A stretch of DNA of 64,000 nt from Psychroserpens jangbogonensis (GTDB lineage: Bacteria > Bacteroidota > Bacteroidia > Flavobacteriales > Flavobacteriaceae). Below, piece after piece: positions 27,879 to 37,104 of this stretch. The notes under the pieces were generated by a model that saw only the letters and a list, made by a program, of their open reading frames with translations, did no database searches and was not told the origin of the DNA. The position numbers were made by a program, and so were the translations under genes. Positions within the stretch are counted from its first letter, which is position 1. Each line of letters starts with the position of its first letter. Where the stretch lies: assembly GCF_000797465.1 (NCBI RefSeq), contig NZ_JSWG01000006.1, forward strand, positions 248,001-312,000, read 5' to 3'.

Positions 27879-28214
27879 CTAAGTTTTTATTTTTAAATTT
27901 GGATTTCCATATAAATGCATTGCCAATCTGCTTACTGGAACAAAAAATGCATTTGATATTTCATCTTTATACGTCCCTAATTCAGCATTTGCTAAATAAA
28001 CAGCAGTAGAAAGTTTATAACCTTTTCTAAATTCATTAAAAAACACGTCTAACCAGTAAGATGGAATAGTGATTTCCAATCTCCAAAATGGCGCTATAAC
28101 TGCTTTGTAACCTAGTTTTAAAATATCATAACATAAAGAAGTTACACTATTGGCAAAAATATCTTCGGTTGTTAAACCTGAATTACAAATAAATAAAATA
28201 GCCAAGACAAGTAT
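27879..28214 (-). pseudogene. Remnant of a CHAT-domain (caspase-like) protein, C-terminal part only
   Basis: Open frame of 108 codons after a stop at 28215-28217, with no proper start (TTG at 28205). The translation reads like the last third of a CHAT peptidase: LFICNSGLTTED resembles the catalytic-Cys loop (usual form 'lsaCnsG'), then LKLGYKAVIAPFWRLEIT (usual 'll.aGa..Vi.slW.v.d'), a helix with FFNEFRKGYKLSTAVYLAN, and a final HLYGNPNLKI matching the 'lyGdp.l' end. The N-terminal half, with the catalytic His, is missing. It joins head to head with another gene remnant within a few bases. CHAT proteins occur in caspase-like defence and cell-death systems. Family assignment by eye, moderately sure. 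Confidence 0.6.
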
Positions 28215-28847
28215 TTATTTTATTGAAGGGACTACAAAAGGTTTAGATAAAGGATATGATGCTAGTGCTTATGGAGGTGTATCAGATGATTTTTCAATCT
28301 TTACAAATCTTGTTGAAGATAATCAAGGTTTAGATATGGCGATTCAATCGTTGCCATATAATGATTTCAATGATGTTGTAATTCCGTTAGGAGTAAAAGC
28401 ACAAGAAGGAACTTCTTTAACAATTAGTTTAGGAGATAATTCTACGTTATCAAATAATGTGAACGTATATCTGAAGATACATTATTAAAGACATTAACGC
28501 TTTTAAATGATTCTGATTATGTATTTACTCCAAATACAGATTTAGCAGGTACTGGTCGTTTCTTTTTAAGGTATTCTACTGACAATTTATCGACACTAAT
28601 TTCTGGGTCAGATGACATTTTAATTTATTCAAATAACTCTAGTAGTGAAATTACTATAAAAGGTCAATTACCAGGATATAGCAATGTGAATATTTATGAT
28701 CTCCAAGGTAGATTGGTAGAAAATAAAGCTCTTGATAGTTCAAGCCTCATAAATACTGTTAATGTTAACACATTAAGTAGCGGAGTTTACATAGTGCAAT
28801 TATCAAATGGAAGTGCTTATAAAACACAAAAAATTGTAATCAATTAG
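28205..28847 (+). pseudogene. 3' remnant of a secreted T9SS protein, frameshifted
   Basis: The frame KTSIYFIEGTTKGLDKGYDA starts abruptly at the junction with the CHAT remnant and has no natural start or signal peptide. At about 28472 one base has been lost: the reading changes from NVNVYL in the first frame to EDTLLKTLTLLND in the next (28473 onward), which then runs to TAG at 28845-28847. The last ~75 residues (ITIKGQLPGYSNVNIYDLQG, LSSGVYIVQLSNG, TQKIVIN) are a type A T9SS sorting domain. The front resembles the end of large flavobacterial surface adhesins. Two separate lesions show that it is dead. Confidence 0.8.
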
Positions 28848-28870
28848 ATTATTAGGTATAATTTGAATAG

Positions 28871-28904
28871 AAAAAAAGCAAGCTTATTAAAGCTTGCTTT
28901 TTTT
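28871..28904. terminator. Strong bidirectional terminator
   Basis: A 15-bp perfect stem, AAAAAAAGCAAGCTT / AAGCTTGCTTTTTTT, with loop ATTA. It can end transcripts in both directions: the T9SS remnant on the plus strand and the ABC/M1 gene on the minus strand. Confidence 0.9.
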
Positions 28905-28983
28905 GACTCATCTAATAAAAAATGTTCTTAATGTTTTGCGACATCGTAAATACTAAAGTATTTGATAGCAATAATCTCTATAA

Positions 28984-31900
28984 TTACAATTCTAAAGGTG
29001 TAACTTTTTCAAACAGGTCAGTTATTATATACTGAAGTGAATCTGGTGTAACATCTCTAAAATAGTCTAATAAATCTTCAGTAGTTGCATATCTATTGGT
29101 AGTCATTTTTAGTTTTCCGTTTGTTGTATTCCAATCACTTATAAAGCGTTTTAAAGCGAGATTCACATTTGCTTCCCCAACCTGCTTCTGAAACTCATAC
29201 ATATTAATTGCCCCTTTTGCATAATAGATAAAGTCTTGATTCCCTACCATTTCAAGAGATGGTTCTTGTTTGCCTCCGTTGCGTTGCCCTTCTATATATC
29301 TATCTTTCTGAATCTCTAAAAATTGTAAAACTTTTTCTTCGGAATACTTTTGTTTTAATACCATTATTGCAGCATATTGTGATAAAGTTTCTAATAGCAT
29401 AAGTTGTCCTTTAACATTAGCAGCTTCTATTTGCATACCAAACCATTGATGTGCCAATTCGTGTGCAGTGACATAAAATGCCATATCTACATCTGTTTCA
29501 TCATCAATATCTAAAATGAAACCAATAGCTTCTGAGAATGGTACTGTTCCAGGAAAAGATTGCGCAAATTCTGCGTAACGCGGGAACTCAAGAATACGCA
29601 TTTGTTTATATTGATAGGGACTAAAATTAGTGCTATAATAGTCAAACGAAGCCTTCATCGATTCCATCATTCTGTCTAGATTATAATCATGCTCTTTATG
29701 ATAATAAATCTCTAAATCTACAGGTTTTCTAACCGTGCCAGATGTTGGCACCCATGTATCCTTTTTAACTTCATATTTCGCTGAAACTATGGAATAAAAG
29801 TTAATCATTTGGATCTCCATTTTATAATTAAAATAGTTGCGATTGTTTTCTTTCCAACTTTTTAATAGATTTCCAGGAGCGACAGCAGTTTGATTCTTAT
29901 CTGTACCAATAACAATTTCAAATTGAATACCATCTGAATCTCCTCCAGATCTAGCATTAACTAATTCTTTTGGGTCTTCTCTTTCAGCCTTATTTGATCT
30001 AATTGGTAAATTGTTTTCCGCTCGAACATCTTTATCTTGAAGCTCATATTTTTTAGTATATCCTAATGTTGGAAAATCGTTATTTTTAAAAAACGTACCA
30101 TTATTTACAATATTTGTATTAGAATGACCTAGTTCAAAGCCCTTAGTTGTAAAGGTTTGCTTAAAACTCATTTTTATGGAATCTCCAGCCTGTAAAGGTT
30201 GCTTTAATAGGTATTTATGATATTCAAATTCTGCATATTGATTATCTAAAGTTGCGCCACCTTCAAAGGTTATAGATTCTAGTACTACATTTGTTTCTAA
30301 TATTTTCTGAATATGAATTTCCTCAATTGCGGTATCGGTTGTGTTTTTTAGAGTATAAAAGCCTTCAGCGGTATAATCTCTAGATTTGGGATATAACTCT
30401 AAGTTTAAGTTAACAGTTATTATTTTAGGCTGTGGTAGATATTCAAACTTCTTTAATGTTTTCTCATAGTCAACTCTAAATGCTGTTGTTTCAGAATTTG
30501 TCCAATGTTTATTTAAGACATTTGTATTGTAAAATATATAGCTACCAAGCATTATAAAAGACACAACTGCAATTCCCCCTAATTTTAATACAGACTTACT
30601 CATTCTATATTTACTTGCTTTCAATCGTTTTATTAAATTAGTTTCTGTTCCTCTAACGGAAATAGCGGAAGCTATAATTAGTAGTAGTATCCCAAATAAA
30701 AACCAATAAATCTTGATAATCAGGTAAGGCTTCATAAAATGACCAAAGCCATTCATATCTGAATACGTACCTATAGAGCTACCTGCAAAGAAGTACAAAT
30801 CGTGGTCTATCCCCAAGATAGCCATAGTCATATTTAAGATGAGGAATATTATAACAACCATAATACCAGCAAATTTATTATTGACTACTACTTGAGCAAC
30901 GAAGGCAATAAGGGTAAATAAGGCTAGAAACGGTAAGATTTCTAAAACGAAGCCATAAAAGTACACTTGAAAATTATAGTTGTAATATCCGTTGATGGTT
31001 TGAAAAAGGATTCCTGAAATAATTAAAGAGACAATAAGCACAACATAGATGAGTATAAGTCCAAGATATTTACCTGCTATATTTATAAAGTCAGACATTG
31101 GACTTGAATCGTAAATCAAGTTTAGTTTTACAGATCTTTCCTTCCAAATGAGTTCTCCAGAGTAAAAAATAAGGATAATAAAAAAGAAGTAAAAAGACAT
31201 TTCCCGAAGTTCTTCTACAATAAGATAGGTTGTAGGATAACTATCAACTCCATACACAGTACCAAGACTAACAGAGTTTATAAAAATTATAATCATCGCA
31301 CAAATCACAATGGCCCAAAAAGATGTTTGCTTACAAATACTCACAAAGTAAAACCAAGAGAAATGCATAAGCTGAGACCACTTCGATTTAATGCCATGTT
31401 CAAGGCTAAATTCTGGAATTTCCATATCATATTGATGATCAATTTCAGACTCAAGTGCTAGTGACTTTTTCTTTTTAGTACGTTTACTTCTAACTACATT
31501 AAATTCGAATTTCTTATAACCAAAGCCTAAAATAAGTGCACCTAATGCAACCCAAAATAGCTTATTGTAAAGTAGCACTCCGCTAAATGGAATTGCCTGT
31601 AAACTTATTTCTGCTCCTGTCCAAGATTTTGTAAGAGAGGTGAGTGTTGTTAATGAAAATGGATCTAAAATTGCTTTTAAAGAGTCATTGGTTATTGCCT
31701 TAGTCAACATAAAAATAACAAATATGAAAATACCTTGTGTATACACAACCATCAATTTTCTAGTTAATGCGCCAGTTATAAAAAATAGGCTAGCCCCAAA
31801 AAACAGAATTGGTAATGTTACCATTACAAATGGTTTCAGGTATGTAAATAAATTGAATGGCAGCAATTGATCTGGTTGATGCCAAGGCATATATTCTCCT

Positions 31901-32274
31901 AAAATCATTCCAAAGAAAACTCCACTAAACACAAAAAGTAAAACCGCAAAAGACCCTAGAAATCGACCTAATAAATAATCTCGTTTTTTTATAGGATTTG
32001 AAAACATGAGAGATTCTATATTATATTCAAAGTCTCGTAAAACGGAGACTCCCATAATCATTGAGGCAATTATCATACAAAACCCTGTAACCGCTCCCAT
32101 GGTTTTTGCAACAATTAAAGGCGAGTTCTTTTTAACCAAGCTGAAATCCATTTCGTTAAATACAAAATCGACGCCATAAATTGAAAACAGTAAAAGGAAA
32201 ACAAAAAAGATGTAAGTATCTGCTCGCTTTACCCTGTATTTTAATTCGAACTTAAATATTTCGTACCACATCAT
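28984..32274 (-). CDS. ABC-2 permease fused to an M1-family aminopeptidase
   Basis: 1096 residues. Residues 1-~590 hold two blocks of about six membrane helices typical of ABC-2 permeases; residues ~610-1096 are a periplasmic M1 peptidase. The zinc motif HELAHQWFG lies near 936, and the third ligand Glu follows in LLETLSQYAA, with 19 residues between, as seen in this fused subfamily (18 in stand-alone M1 enzymes). It probably exports a peptide or processes one at the outer face of the inner membrane. Its ATG overlaps the stop of the ATPase gene by one base (TAATG), so the two are translationally coupled. The LytS/LytTR pair on the other side may control it. Substrate unknown. Confidence 0.92.
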   Translation of the reverse strand: MMWYEIFKFELKYRVKRADTYIFFVFLLLFSIYGVDFVFNEMDFSLVKKNSPLIVAKTMGAVTGFCMIIASMIMGVSVLRDFEYNIESLMFSNPIKKRDYLLGRFLGSFAVLLFVFSGVFFGMILGEYMPWHQPDQLLPFNLFTYLKPFVMVTLPILFFGASLFFITGALTRKLMVVYTQGIFIFVIFMLTKAITNDSLKAILDPFSLTTLTSLTKSWTGAEISLQAIPFSGVLLYNKLFWVALGALILGFGYKKFEFNVVRSKRTKKKKSLALESEIDHQYDMEIPEFSLEHGIKSKWSQLMHFSWFYFVSICKQTSFWAIVICAMIIIFINSVSLGTVYGVDSYPTTYLIVEELREMSFYFFFIILIFYSGELIWKERSVKLNLIYDSSPMSDFINIAGKYLGLILIYVVLIVSLIISGILFQTINGYYNYNFQVYFYGFVLEILPFLALFTLIAFVAQVVVNNKFAGIMVVIIFLILNMTMAILGIDHDLYFFAGSSIGTYSDMNGFGHFMKPYLIIKIYWFLFGILLLIIASAISVRGTETNLIKRLKASKYRMSKSVLKLGGIAVVSFIMLGSYIFYNTNVLNKHWTNSETTAFRVDYEKTLKKFEYLPQPKIITVNLNLELYPKSRDYTAEGFYTLKNTTDTAIEEIHIQKILETNVVLESITFEGGATLDNQYAEFEYHKYLLKQPLQAGDSIKMSFKQTFTTKGFELGHSNTNIVNNGTFFKNNDFPTLGYTKKYELQDKDVRAENNLPIRSNKAEREDPKELVNARSGGDSDGIQFEIVIGTDKNQTAVAPGNLLKSWKENNRNYFNYKMEIQMINFYSIVSAKYEVKKDTWVPTSGTVRKPVDLEIYYHKEHDYNLDRMMESMKASFDYYSTNFSPYQYKQMRILEFPRYAEFAQSFPGTVPFSEAIGFILDIDDETDVDMAFYVTAHELAHQWFGMQIEAANVKGQLMLLETLSQYAAIMVLKQKYSEEKVLQFLEIQKDRYIEGQRNGGKQEPSLEMVGNQDFIYYAKGAINMYEFQKQVGEANVNLALKRFISDWNTTNGKLKMTTNRYATTEDLLDYFRDVTPDSLQYIITDLFEKVTPLEL

Positions 32275-33167
32275 TATGAAATTGATTTAAGGTTAGTGTT
32301 GCTTCCAAATATTTGTGAGAAATATACATCCTCTAAACCGGCTTTAACGGGAGTAAAGTCAGAACCAGGATTAGTATCGCTAAGTATATGAATGATTGGC
32401 TTTCCTAAAAATAGCTTTTCACTTATCACCTGATAGTTTTGCTTATAGGCTTCTAGTTCAGACTTAACTATTGTTCTCTGATACACTTTGCCTTCTAGCT
32501 CTTCGATTATTTTTAGAGGATTGCCTTTTAGCAGAACCTGACCTTGGTTAATTACTGCCATATTGGTGCATAATTCTTTTACATCTTCAACAATATGTGT
32601 CGACAGTATCACCACAGTTTTATCTCCAAGTTCACTTAATATATTATAGAAACGGTTTCTTTCTACAGGATCCAATCCTGCCGTAGGTTCATCTACAATT
32701 AGTAATTTTGGATTGTTAAGTAATGCTTGTGCAATCCCAAAACGCTGTTTCATTCCGCCGGAAAAGCCTCCAAGGTTTTGTTTTTTTACAGTATATAGAT
32801 TTGTCTTGTGCAAAAGCGCGTTTACAAGATCTTTACGCTCCCCTTTGTTTGTAACACCCTTGAGTACTGCAAAATGATTTAATAATACTTCGGGAGATAT
32901 TTTAGGATATAAACCAAATTGTTGTGGTAAATATCCTAACACCTGCCTCACCTCATTCTTCTGTGTGAAAATATCTAAATTGCCTAGTGTAATTGTTCCT
33001 TTGTCAGCTTCTTGTAGCGTAGCAATAGTACGCATTAACGTAGATTTACCTGCGCCATTTGGCCCTAATAAGCCAAACATTCCTTTAGGTATTTCTAAAG
33101 AAATATTCTGTAGTGCTTTTACACCATTTGAATAGGTTTTTGATACATTGTCAATAATGAGTTCCAT
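32274..33167 (-). CDS. ABC transporter ATP-binding protein, partner of the permease/M1 fusion
   Basis: 297 residues from the ATG at 33167. Walker A GLLGPNGAGKSTLMRT, signature LGGFSGGMKQRFGIAQAL, Walker B LLIVDEPTAGLDP and the H-loop ILSTHIVEDV are all intact. A second ATG at 33233 would add 22 residues that overlap the end of the upstream gene; the 33167 start is preferred because a copy of exactly this start (ATG GAA CTC ATT) is preserved in the duplicated leader at 35168-35197. The 3' end overlaps the permease start. The promoter originally serving this gene probably lies now beyond the inserted gene, near 35.2 kb. Confidence 0.93.
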   Translation of the reverse strand: MELIIDNVSKTYSNGVKALQNISLEIPKGMFGLLGPNGAGKSTLMRTIATLQEADKGTITLGNLDIFTQKNEVRQVLGYLPQQFGLYPKISPEVLLNHFAVLKGVTNKGERKDLVNALLHKTNLYTVKKQNLGGFSGGMKQRFGIAQALLNNPKLLIVDEPTAGLDPVERNRFYNILSELGDKTVVILSTHIVEDVKELCTNMAVINQGQVLLKGNPLKIIEELEGKVYQRTIVKSELEAYKQNYQVISEKLFLGKPIIHILSDTNPGSDFTPVKAGLEDVYFSQIFGSNTNLKSIS

Positions 33168-33185
33168 ACTGTTCGTTTTTTGATT
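33156..33185 (-). repeat. 30-bp direct repeat, copy at the ABC ATPase start
   Basis: AATGAGTTCCATACTGTTCG followed by TTTTTTGATT. It matches 35168-35197 with one difference (A versus T right after CCAT). On the minus strand it covers the ATPase start codon and the bases before it. Together the copies bracket the ankyrin-phosphoesterase gene. Confidence 0.85.
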
Positions 33186-33216
33186 TTTAGTTCTTTTAAT
33201 TAATTCTAAGGCCGAG

Positions 33217-35136
33217 TTATTTTTGAGTTTCACTGATTTTTAATGGTAATTCCTCCCCTAAAAGATTCCCACGGGTAAATGCACCTTCTTGCCATAAAAG
33301 CATTTCGCCCATGGTGCCACTTTTCATATTAGCGTCAATCACTATTACTCGACCGTCAAAGTGCATTTCTATTTCCTTATGCGTGGTATGGCCAACGACA
33401 ATATTTGAAATCTTGAAATGCTTTAACAATTCATCGATTTGCCCGTCGGTGGTTAGTTCACCTTGAAAATAACCTCTATAGTATATGGGTCCGTTTGCTC
33501 TATGAAGAAATTCTCCAAGTTCATTACGTTTTTCAACCAATTCACTTGCTACTAGTTGTTGTTTGAACTCACTGTTAATTTCTTCTATAGACAAGCCTTT
33601 CTCCACTAAATCAGGATGCAGTCCACCGTGTGTGAACAGGATGTCATTTAATTTTATCAAGACTGGACGTGTACGTAACCAATCGCCAAGAACAGTCCCT
33701 TTATTAAAAAAGGTATTGAAAGGCGTTTCCAATATCTTGGCTATTTCAGTATATTTTGGATGTACTGAACGTAGATTGCCATTAAGTACCATAACATCGT
33801 GATTTCCGAGTAGAACATGTAACTTTCCGCCTTTTTCTTCCGCTTGCTTTTCTAAATCATATAAAAACCACAATACTTCAGTAACCTGTGGACCTCTATC
33901 AAACATGTCTCCTGCAACCACAAAGTGCCCATTTCCAAAGCTCCATTTTCCTTGATTATCGATTACACCATTATTTTTTAGGAGTTTTATAAATGTATCA
34001 TATTGTCCATGAATATCACTTACAGCTCCAATTTTGAAATTTCCATTATAGGCAAGTTGTTTAACCTCTTTGGGAGTATTATTCCATAGTTTAGCTTTTA
34101 CACCATTGTATTCAATTATTTGAGAATCTTGAGAATTGATCTCTTGCGTGTGCGTTTCTCCTTTATATACCCAAATCGCAGTGCGTCCTGTTTCAGATTG
34201 CATTACATAGGGACCATCACTAACGCCTTCGTAGGGGATATTAAGAATCTCCAGAATCTCCTTAATATTCTCTTCCTTCGCCAAGTCTATGGCAGAATAA
34301 TCATCTTTAAGATGTAGACTAGGATCCGCACCACCATCCATTAATAATTGTAGTATCTCTGCATTCCTACCCTTAATAGCAAATACTAGCGCTGATTGCT
34401 TCTCCTTACTAATAAAATTCACATCAGCCTTATAAGCAATAAGTTCTTTAACCATCGCAGCGTTTTGATAAGCAACGGCATACATCAGTGGCGTTAAATC
34501 ATCAGTTACTAAATTAGGATTAGCACCATTCTCAAGTAAATACTTAGCTATTTTATGTGTTCTGTCCTTTTTGATGGCTGTAAAAAGCAAGGTTGTTCCT
34601 TTGCCATAAAGGGAATCTATTGCATTACCATTAGACAAAAACGTCTTAACGGCTTCCACGTTTCCCAGGGCAATTTCCTGTTGAAAATCAACTTTATCGC
34701 CGTTTGATGATTTATCATAACGTTTTCTTAATTGTTCCTGCGATAGTTCTCGTGCCATATAAAGCACCAATTGTTTACCGCTCTCTGTATTAAATATCCC
34801 ATTTATTCCAGATTCTGAAATTAGACCTGAAAAGTTGCCTTGAGAATGAATGGAAAAATTGAGTTTTGTATTGGTAACAAAAAGATCTTGCATAGGAATT
34901 GTCGCGACTCCCTTTGAAGCAGGTCCCATAAAGCCAATAATTTTGCCTTCTTCCGAGGTTTCGAAACGCCACATAATTCCAATGGACTTATTCTCATTAA
35001 TTACTAAATTACCTTCCCATTTACCTTCTATAGGTGTGCTGATTTTTTCGTTTTGGGTTAACTCTTGCGTAGAGGTGTTTGAATTAATAACAAATAGTGT
35101 TATAAGTGAACACATAAAATTAATTAGTTGTGACAT
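33217..35136 (-). CDS. Secreted ankyrin-repeat metallophosphoesterase (Shewanella-like phosphatase type)
   Basis: 639 residues. N-terminal signal peptide, a ~110-residue beta domain, four to five ankyrin repeats at ~150-290 (LLFTAIKKDRTHKIAKYLLE, TPLMYAVAYQNAAMVKELI) and a calcineurin-like phosphatase at ~365-610. All metal motifs are present: SDIHGQYD (~372), AGDMFDRG, LLGNHDVM, FTHGGLHPD and VGHTTH. The phosphatase belongs near the Shewanella-like PPP group, which removes phosphate from proteins; a secreted one could act on periplasmic substrates. It is flanked by a 30-bp direct duplication and so appears inserted between the ABC ATPase and its leader. Ankyrin-phosphatase fusions are unusual. 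Confidence 0.88.
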   Translation of the reverse strand: MSQLINFMCSLITLFVINSNTSTQELTQNEKISTPIEGKWEGNLVINENKSIGIMWRFETSEEGKIIGFMGPASKGVATIPMQDLFVTNTKLNFSIHSQGNFSGLISESGINGIFNTESGKQLVLYMARELSQEQLRKRYDKSSNGDKVDFQQEIALGNVEAVKTFLSNGNAIDSLYGKGTTLLFTAIKKDRTHKIAKYLLENGANPNLVTDDLTPLMYAVAYQNAAMVKELIAYKADVNFISKEKQSALVFAIKGRNAEILQLLMDGGADPSLHLKDDYSAIDLAKEENIKEILEILNIPYEGVSDGPYVMQSETGRTAIWVYKGETHTQEINSQDSQIIEYNGVKAKLWNNTPKEVKQLAYNGNFKIGAVSDIHGQYDTFIKLLKNNGVIDNQGKWSFGNGHFVVAGDMFDRGPQVTEVLWFLYDLEKQAEEKGGKLHVLLGNHDVMVLNGNLRSVHPKYTEIAKILETPFNTFFNKGTVLGDWLRTRPVLIKLNDILFTHGGLHPDLVEKGLSIEEINSEFKQQLVASELVEKRNELGEFLHRANGPIYYRGYFQGELTTDGQIDELLKHFKISNIVVGHTTHKEIEMHFDGRVIVIDANMKSGTMGEMLLWQEGAFTRGNLLGEELPLKISETQK

Positions 35137-35167
35137 TTTAATAGGTTTTAAATGGTTTTAAATGGTT

Positions 35168-35197
35168 AATGAGTTCCATTCTGTTCGTTTTTTGATT
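35168..35197 (-). repeat. 30-bp direct repeat, upstream copy with a dead ATPase start
   Basis: AATGAGTTCCATTCTGTTCG followed by TTTTTTGATT. On the minus strand it encodes ATG GAA CTC ATT, the first four codons of the ABC ATPase, but then runs into AAC CAT TTA and stops after 13 codons. It is the ancestral leader cut off from its gene. Confidence 0.8.
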
Positions 35198-35387
35198 GAT
35201 TGAGACAAACATATCAAGTACTTGAGCGCCTAAAAAAGATTTGGGATATATAGCAGTTAGAGAGTGACACACATGCGATTAAATGTTATAAAAGCATTAT
35301 ATAACGACTCAGTAGATGTTTATCACTCTCCATAAACTGTTTATCAACTTATTTGCTTGAGGGTTTTTATTTAATTAATATTGATTT

Positions 35388-36182
35388 ATGAATTTTAAAA
35401 TATCAGATAGAAAAAAGAAAACTATAAAGCGCATTTATAAAATAGCGCTGGTTTTTATTGGTATTATCATTGTTATTTTTAATGATACTTTTGGTCAATT
35501 AGAAGGGTTTGTAGAGTTTATTGCATTTTATTTCATTGTAATATTTATCACTATTTCATATTGGTTATTTAGACAAATCAAATCGATTATTCGATTAAAA
35601 AATGAAAAGGCTCAAACCGAACTTATGCACTTAAAAAGTCAGGTGAATCCACACTTCTTTTTTAATATGCTCAATAACCTTTATGGATTGGTAGATAAAG
35701 ACTCTAAAAAAGCACAAGAACTTATATTGAAACTATCAGATATGATGCGTTACAGTATCTATGACGGGCAAAAAGAAACGGTGTTACTTTCTCAAGAAAT
35801 CACGTATTTACAAAACTATATAGAGTTACATAAAATGCGTTATCACAAAACCATAGATGTGAAATTTAAGGTAGACCTAAAAGGTAATGATTATCAAATA
35901 ATGCCGCTTCTTTTTATCATCCTTTTAGAAAATGCCTTTAAGCATGGTGTAGAAAACTTAAGAATTAATGCATATGTTCACATCAATATGAGAGCAAAAA
36001 ATAATGAAGTGTTTTTTGATATAGAAAACAATTTTGATAACACCATTACTAATGAACCAGGAGGTATTGGTATGATTAACCTAAAACGCAGATTAGAATT
36101 GGTTTACCCAAAAAGTCATACCTTAACCATAACAAGAACGGATACTGTTTATAAAGCCCAATTGAATATTAGAAAATTATGA
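35388..36182 (+). CDS. LytS/YehU-type sensor histidine kinase
   Basis: 264 residues. Two membrane helices at ~19-36 and 43-62, a short linker, and a His_kinase domain: LMHLKSQVNPHFFFNMLNNL carries the phospho-accepting His89, ENAFKHGVENLRI is the N-box and GGIGMINLKRRLEL the G-box of the ATPase part. It has no large outside sensor, so it probably senses the membrane or a partner protein. It overlaps the response regulator gene by four bases (ATGA). Divergently placed from the ABC/M1 operon, which is the most likely target because small flavobacterial LytS/LytTR systems often sit beside ABC-2 transporters (inference). Confidence 0.93.
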   Translation: MNFKISDRKKKTIKRIYKIALVFIGIIIVIFNDTFGQLEGFVEFIAFYFIVIFITISYWLFRQIKSIIRLKNEKAQTELMHLKSQVNPHFFFNMLNNLYGLVDKDSKKAQELILKLSDMMRYSIYDGQKETVLLSQEITYLQNYIELHKMRYHKTIDVKFKVDLKGNDYQIMPLLFIILLENAFKHGVENLRINAYVHINMRAKNNEVFFDIENNFDNTITNEPGGIGMINLKRRLELVYPKSHTLTITRTDTVYKAQLNIRKL

Positions 36183-36877
36183 TCAAGTACCTTATTATAG
36201 ATGATGAACATATTGCTCACGATATCATAAAAGGGTATAGTGACATGCTACCAAACTTGGAGTTTATGGCAGATTGCTATGATGCTATTGAAGCTTTAGA
36301 CTATTTGAACAAACAGCCTGTAGATCTTATATTTTTAGATCTAAACATGCCTAAGTTAAAAGGTTTTGAGTTTTTAAAAACGTTAGCTTCTCCTCCAAAA
36401 GTAATTGTAACAACTGCTTATAATGAGTTTGCAATTGAAGGCTACGAGCTTAATGTTGTAGATTATTTATTAAAACCCTTTAGTTTTGAACGTTTTTTAA
36501 GTGCAGTAAATAAAGTAACTGCTTCTACTCCACTATCAAAACAAGTGCGTGTCGAAAATGAACAAGTATCTGCAAATCAGATATTTTTAAAACAGAATAA
36601 CAGCCATATACAAGTCGATGTAAATACCATCTTATATATTGAAGCTTCTGGAAATTACACAAAAGTTGTTACTACCCTAGATACAATTACTATAAGAGAA
36701 AAAATATCTAATACTTTAGAAATGCTCCCAAAAGATGAGTTTCTTCAAGTACACAAATCATTTGCAATCGCAACAAAACATATCAAAAGAATTGAAGGAA
36801 ATAGAATATACATTGAAGACCATACAATTCCTATAGGCAAATTATATAAAGCCAATCTTATTAAGATTTTGAACTAA
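36179..36877 (+). CDS. LytTR-type response regulator
   Basis: 232 residues: receiver domain 1-~120 with acidic pocket D8/D9, phosphorylation site Asp54 in LIFLDLNMPK and conserved Lys in YLLKPFSF; then a LytTR DNA-binding domain from ~140, with ILYIEASGNYTKVVT and QVHKSFAIATKHIKRIEG. LytTR proteins bind direct repeats with beta-strand contacts. It is translationally coupled to the kinase. Its natural target is unproven; the leader of the divergent ABC/M1 operon is the first place to look. Confidence 0.94.
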   Translation: MIKYLIIDDEHIAHDIIKGYSDMLPNLEFMADCYDAIEALDYLNKQPVDLIFLDLNMPKLKGFEFLKTLASPPKVIVTTAYNEFAIEGYELNVVDYLLKPFSFERFLSAVNKVTASTPLSKQVRVENEQVSANQIFLKQNNSHIQVDVNTILYIEASGNYTKVVTTLDTITIREKISNTLEMLPKDEFLQVHKSFAIATKHIKRIEGNRIYIEDHTIPIGKLYKANLIKILN

Positions 36878-36900
36878 AGACGTACAGAGTAATTATTAAA

Positions 36901-36930
36901 TTCATTCCACACACATTATGCTTCTCTCTA
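36901..36930 (+). repeat. Dispersed intergenic motif, copy 1
   Basis: TTCATTCCACACACATTATG followed by CTTCTCTCTA. Related stretches occur at 39744-39773, 42749-42780 and 45714-45742, always between genes. Degenerate family seen by eye. Confidence 0.4.
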
Positions 36931-37079
36931 AGTCGACGCATGAAAAGTGTTCTATTCACATCTTAGTGAATCATTTAATGAATAAATTTTTCAAGAAACT
37001 GTAGTAACAACTTTTAGTTAGCAAAGCATTAATTCCTCTATCGTAATATTCTTTTTTCTAAAATTTATATATTAAGCTG

Positions 37080-37087
37080 TAATTTTG
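37080..37087 (+). promoter_or_regulatory. Candidate -7 box for the BspA-like gene
   Basis: TAATTTTG fits TAnnTTTG and lies 17 bases before the ATG at 37105. No convincing -33 partner. Confidence 0.35.
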
Positions 37088-37104
37088 ATTCAAAATATTT
37101 TTCA

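Noticed and set aside
27752-28009. Plus-strand open frame of 85 codons
   Set aside because: It overlaps the CHAT remnant in the opposite direction, has no domain and a composition unlike real genes here.
33168-33233. Longer ABC ATPase start (ATG at 33233)
   Set aside because: Overlaps the phosphatase gene end, and the duplicated leader preserves the 33167 start.
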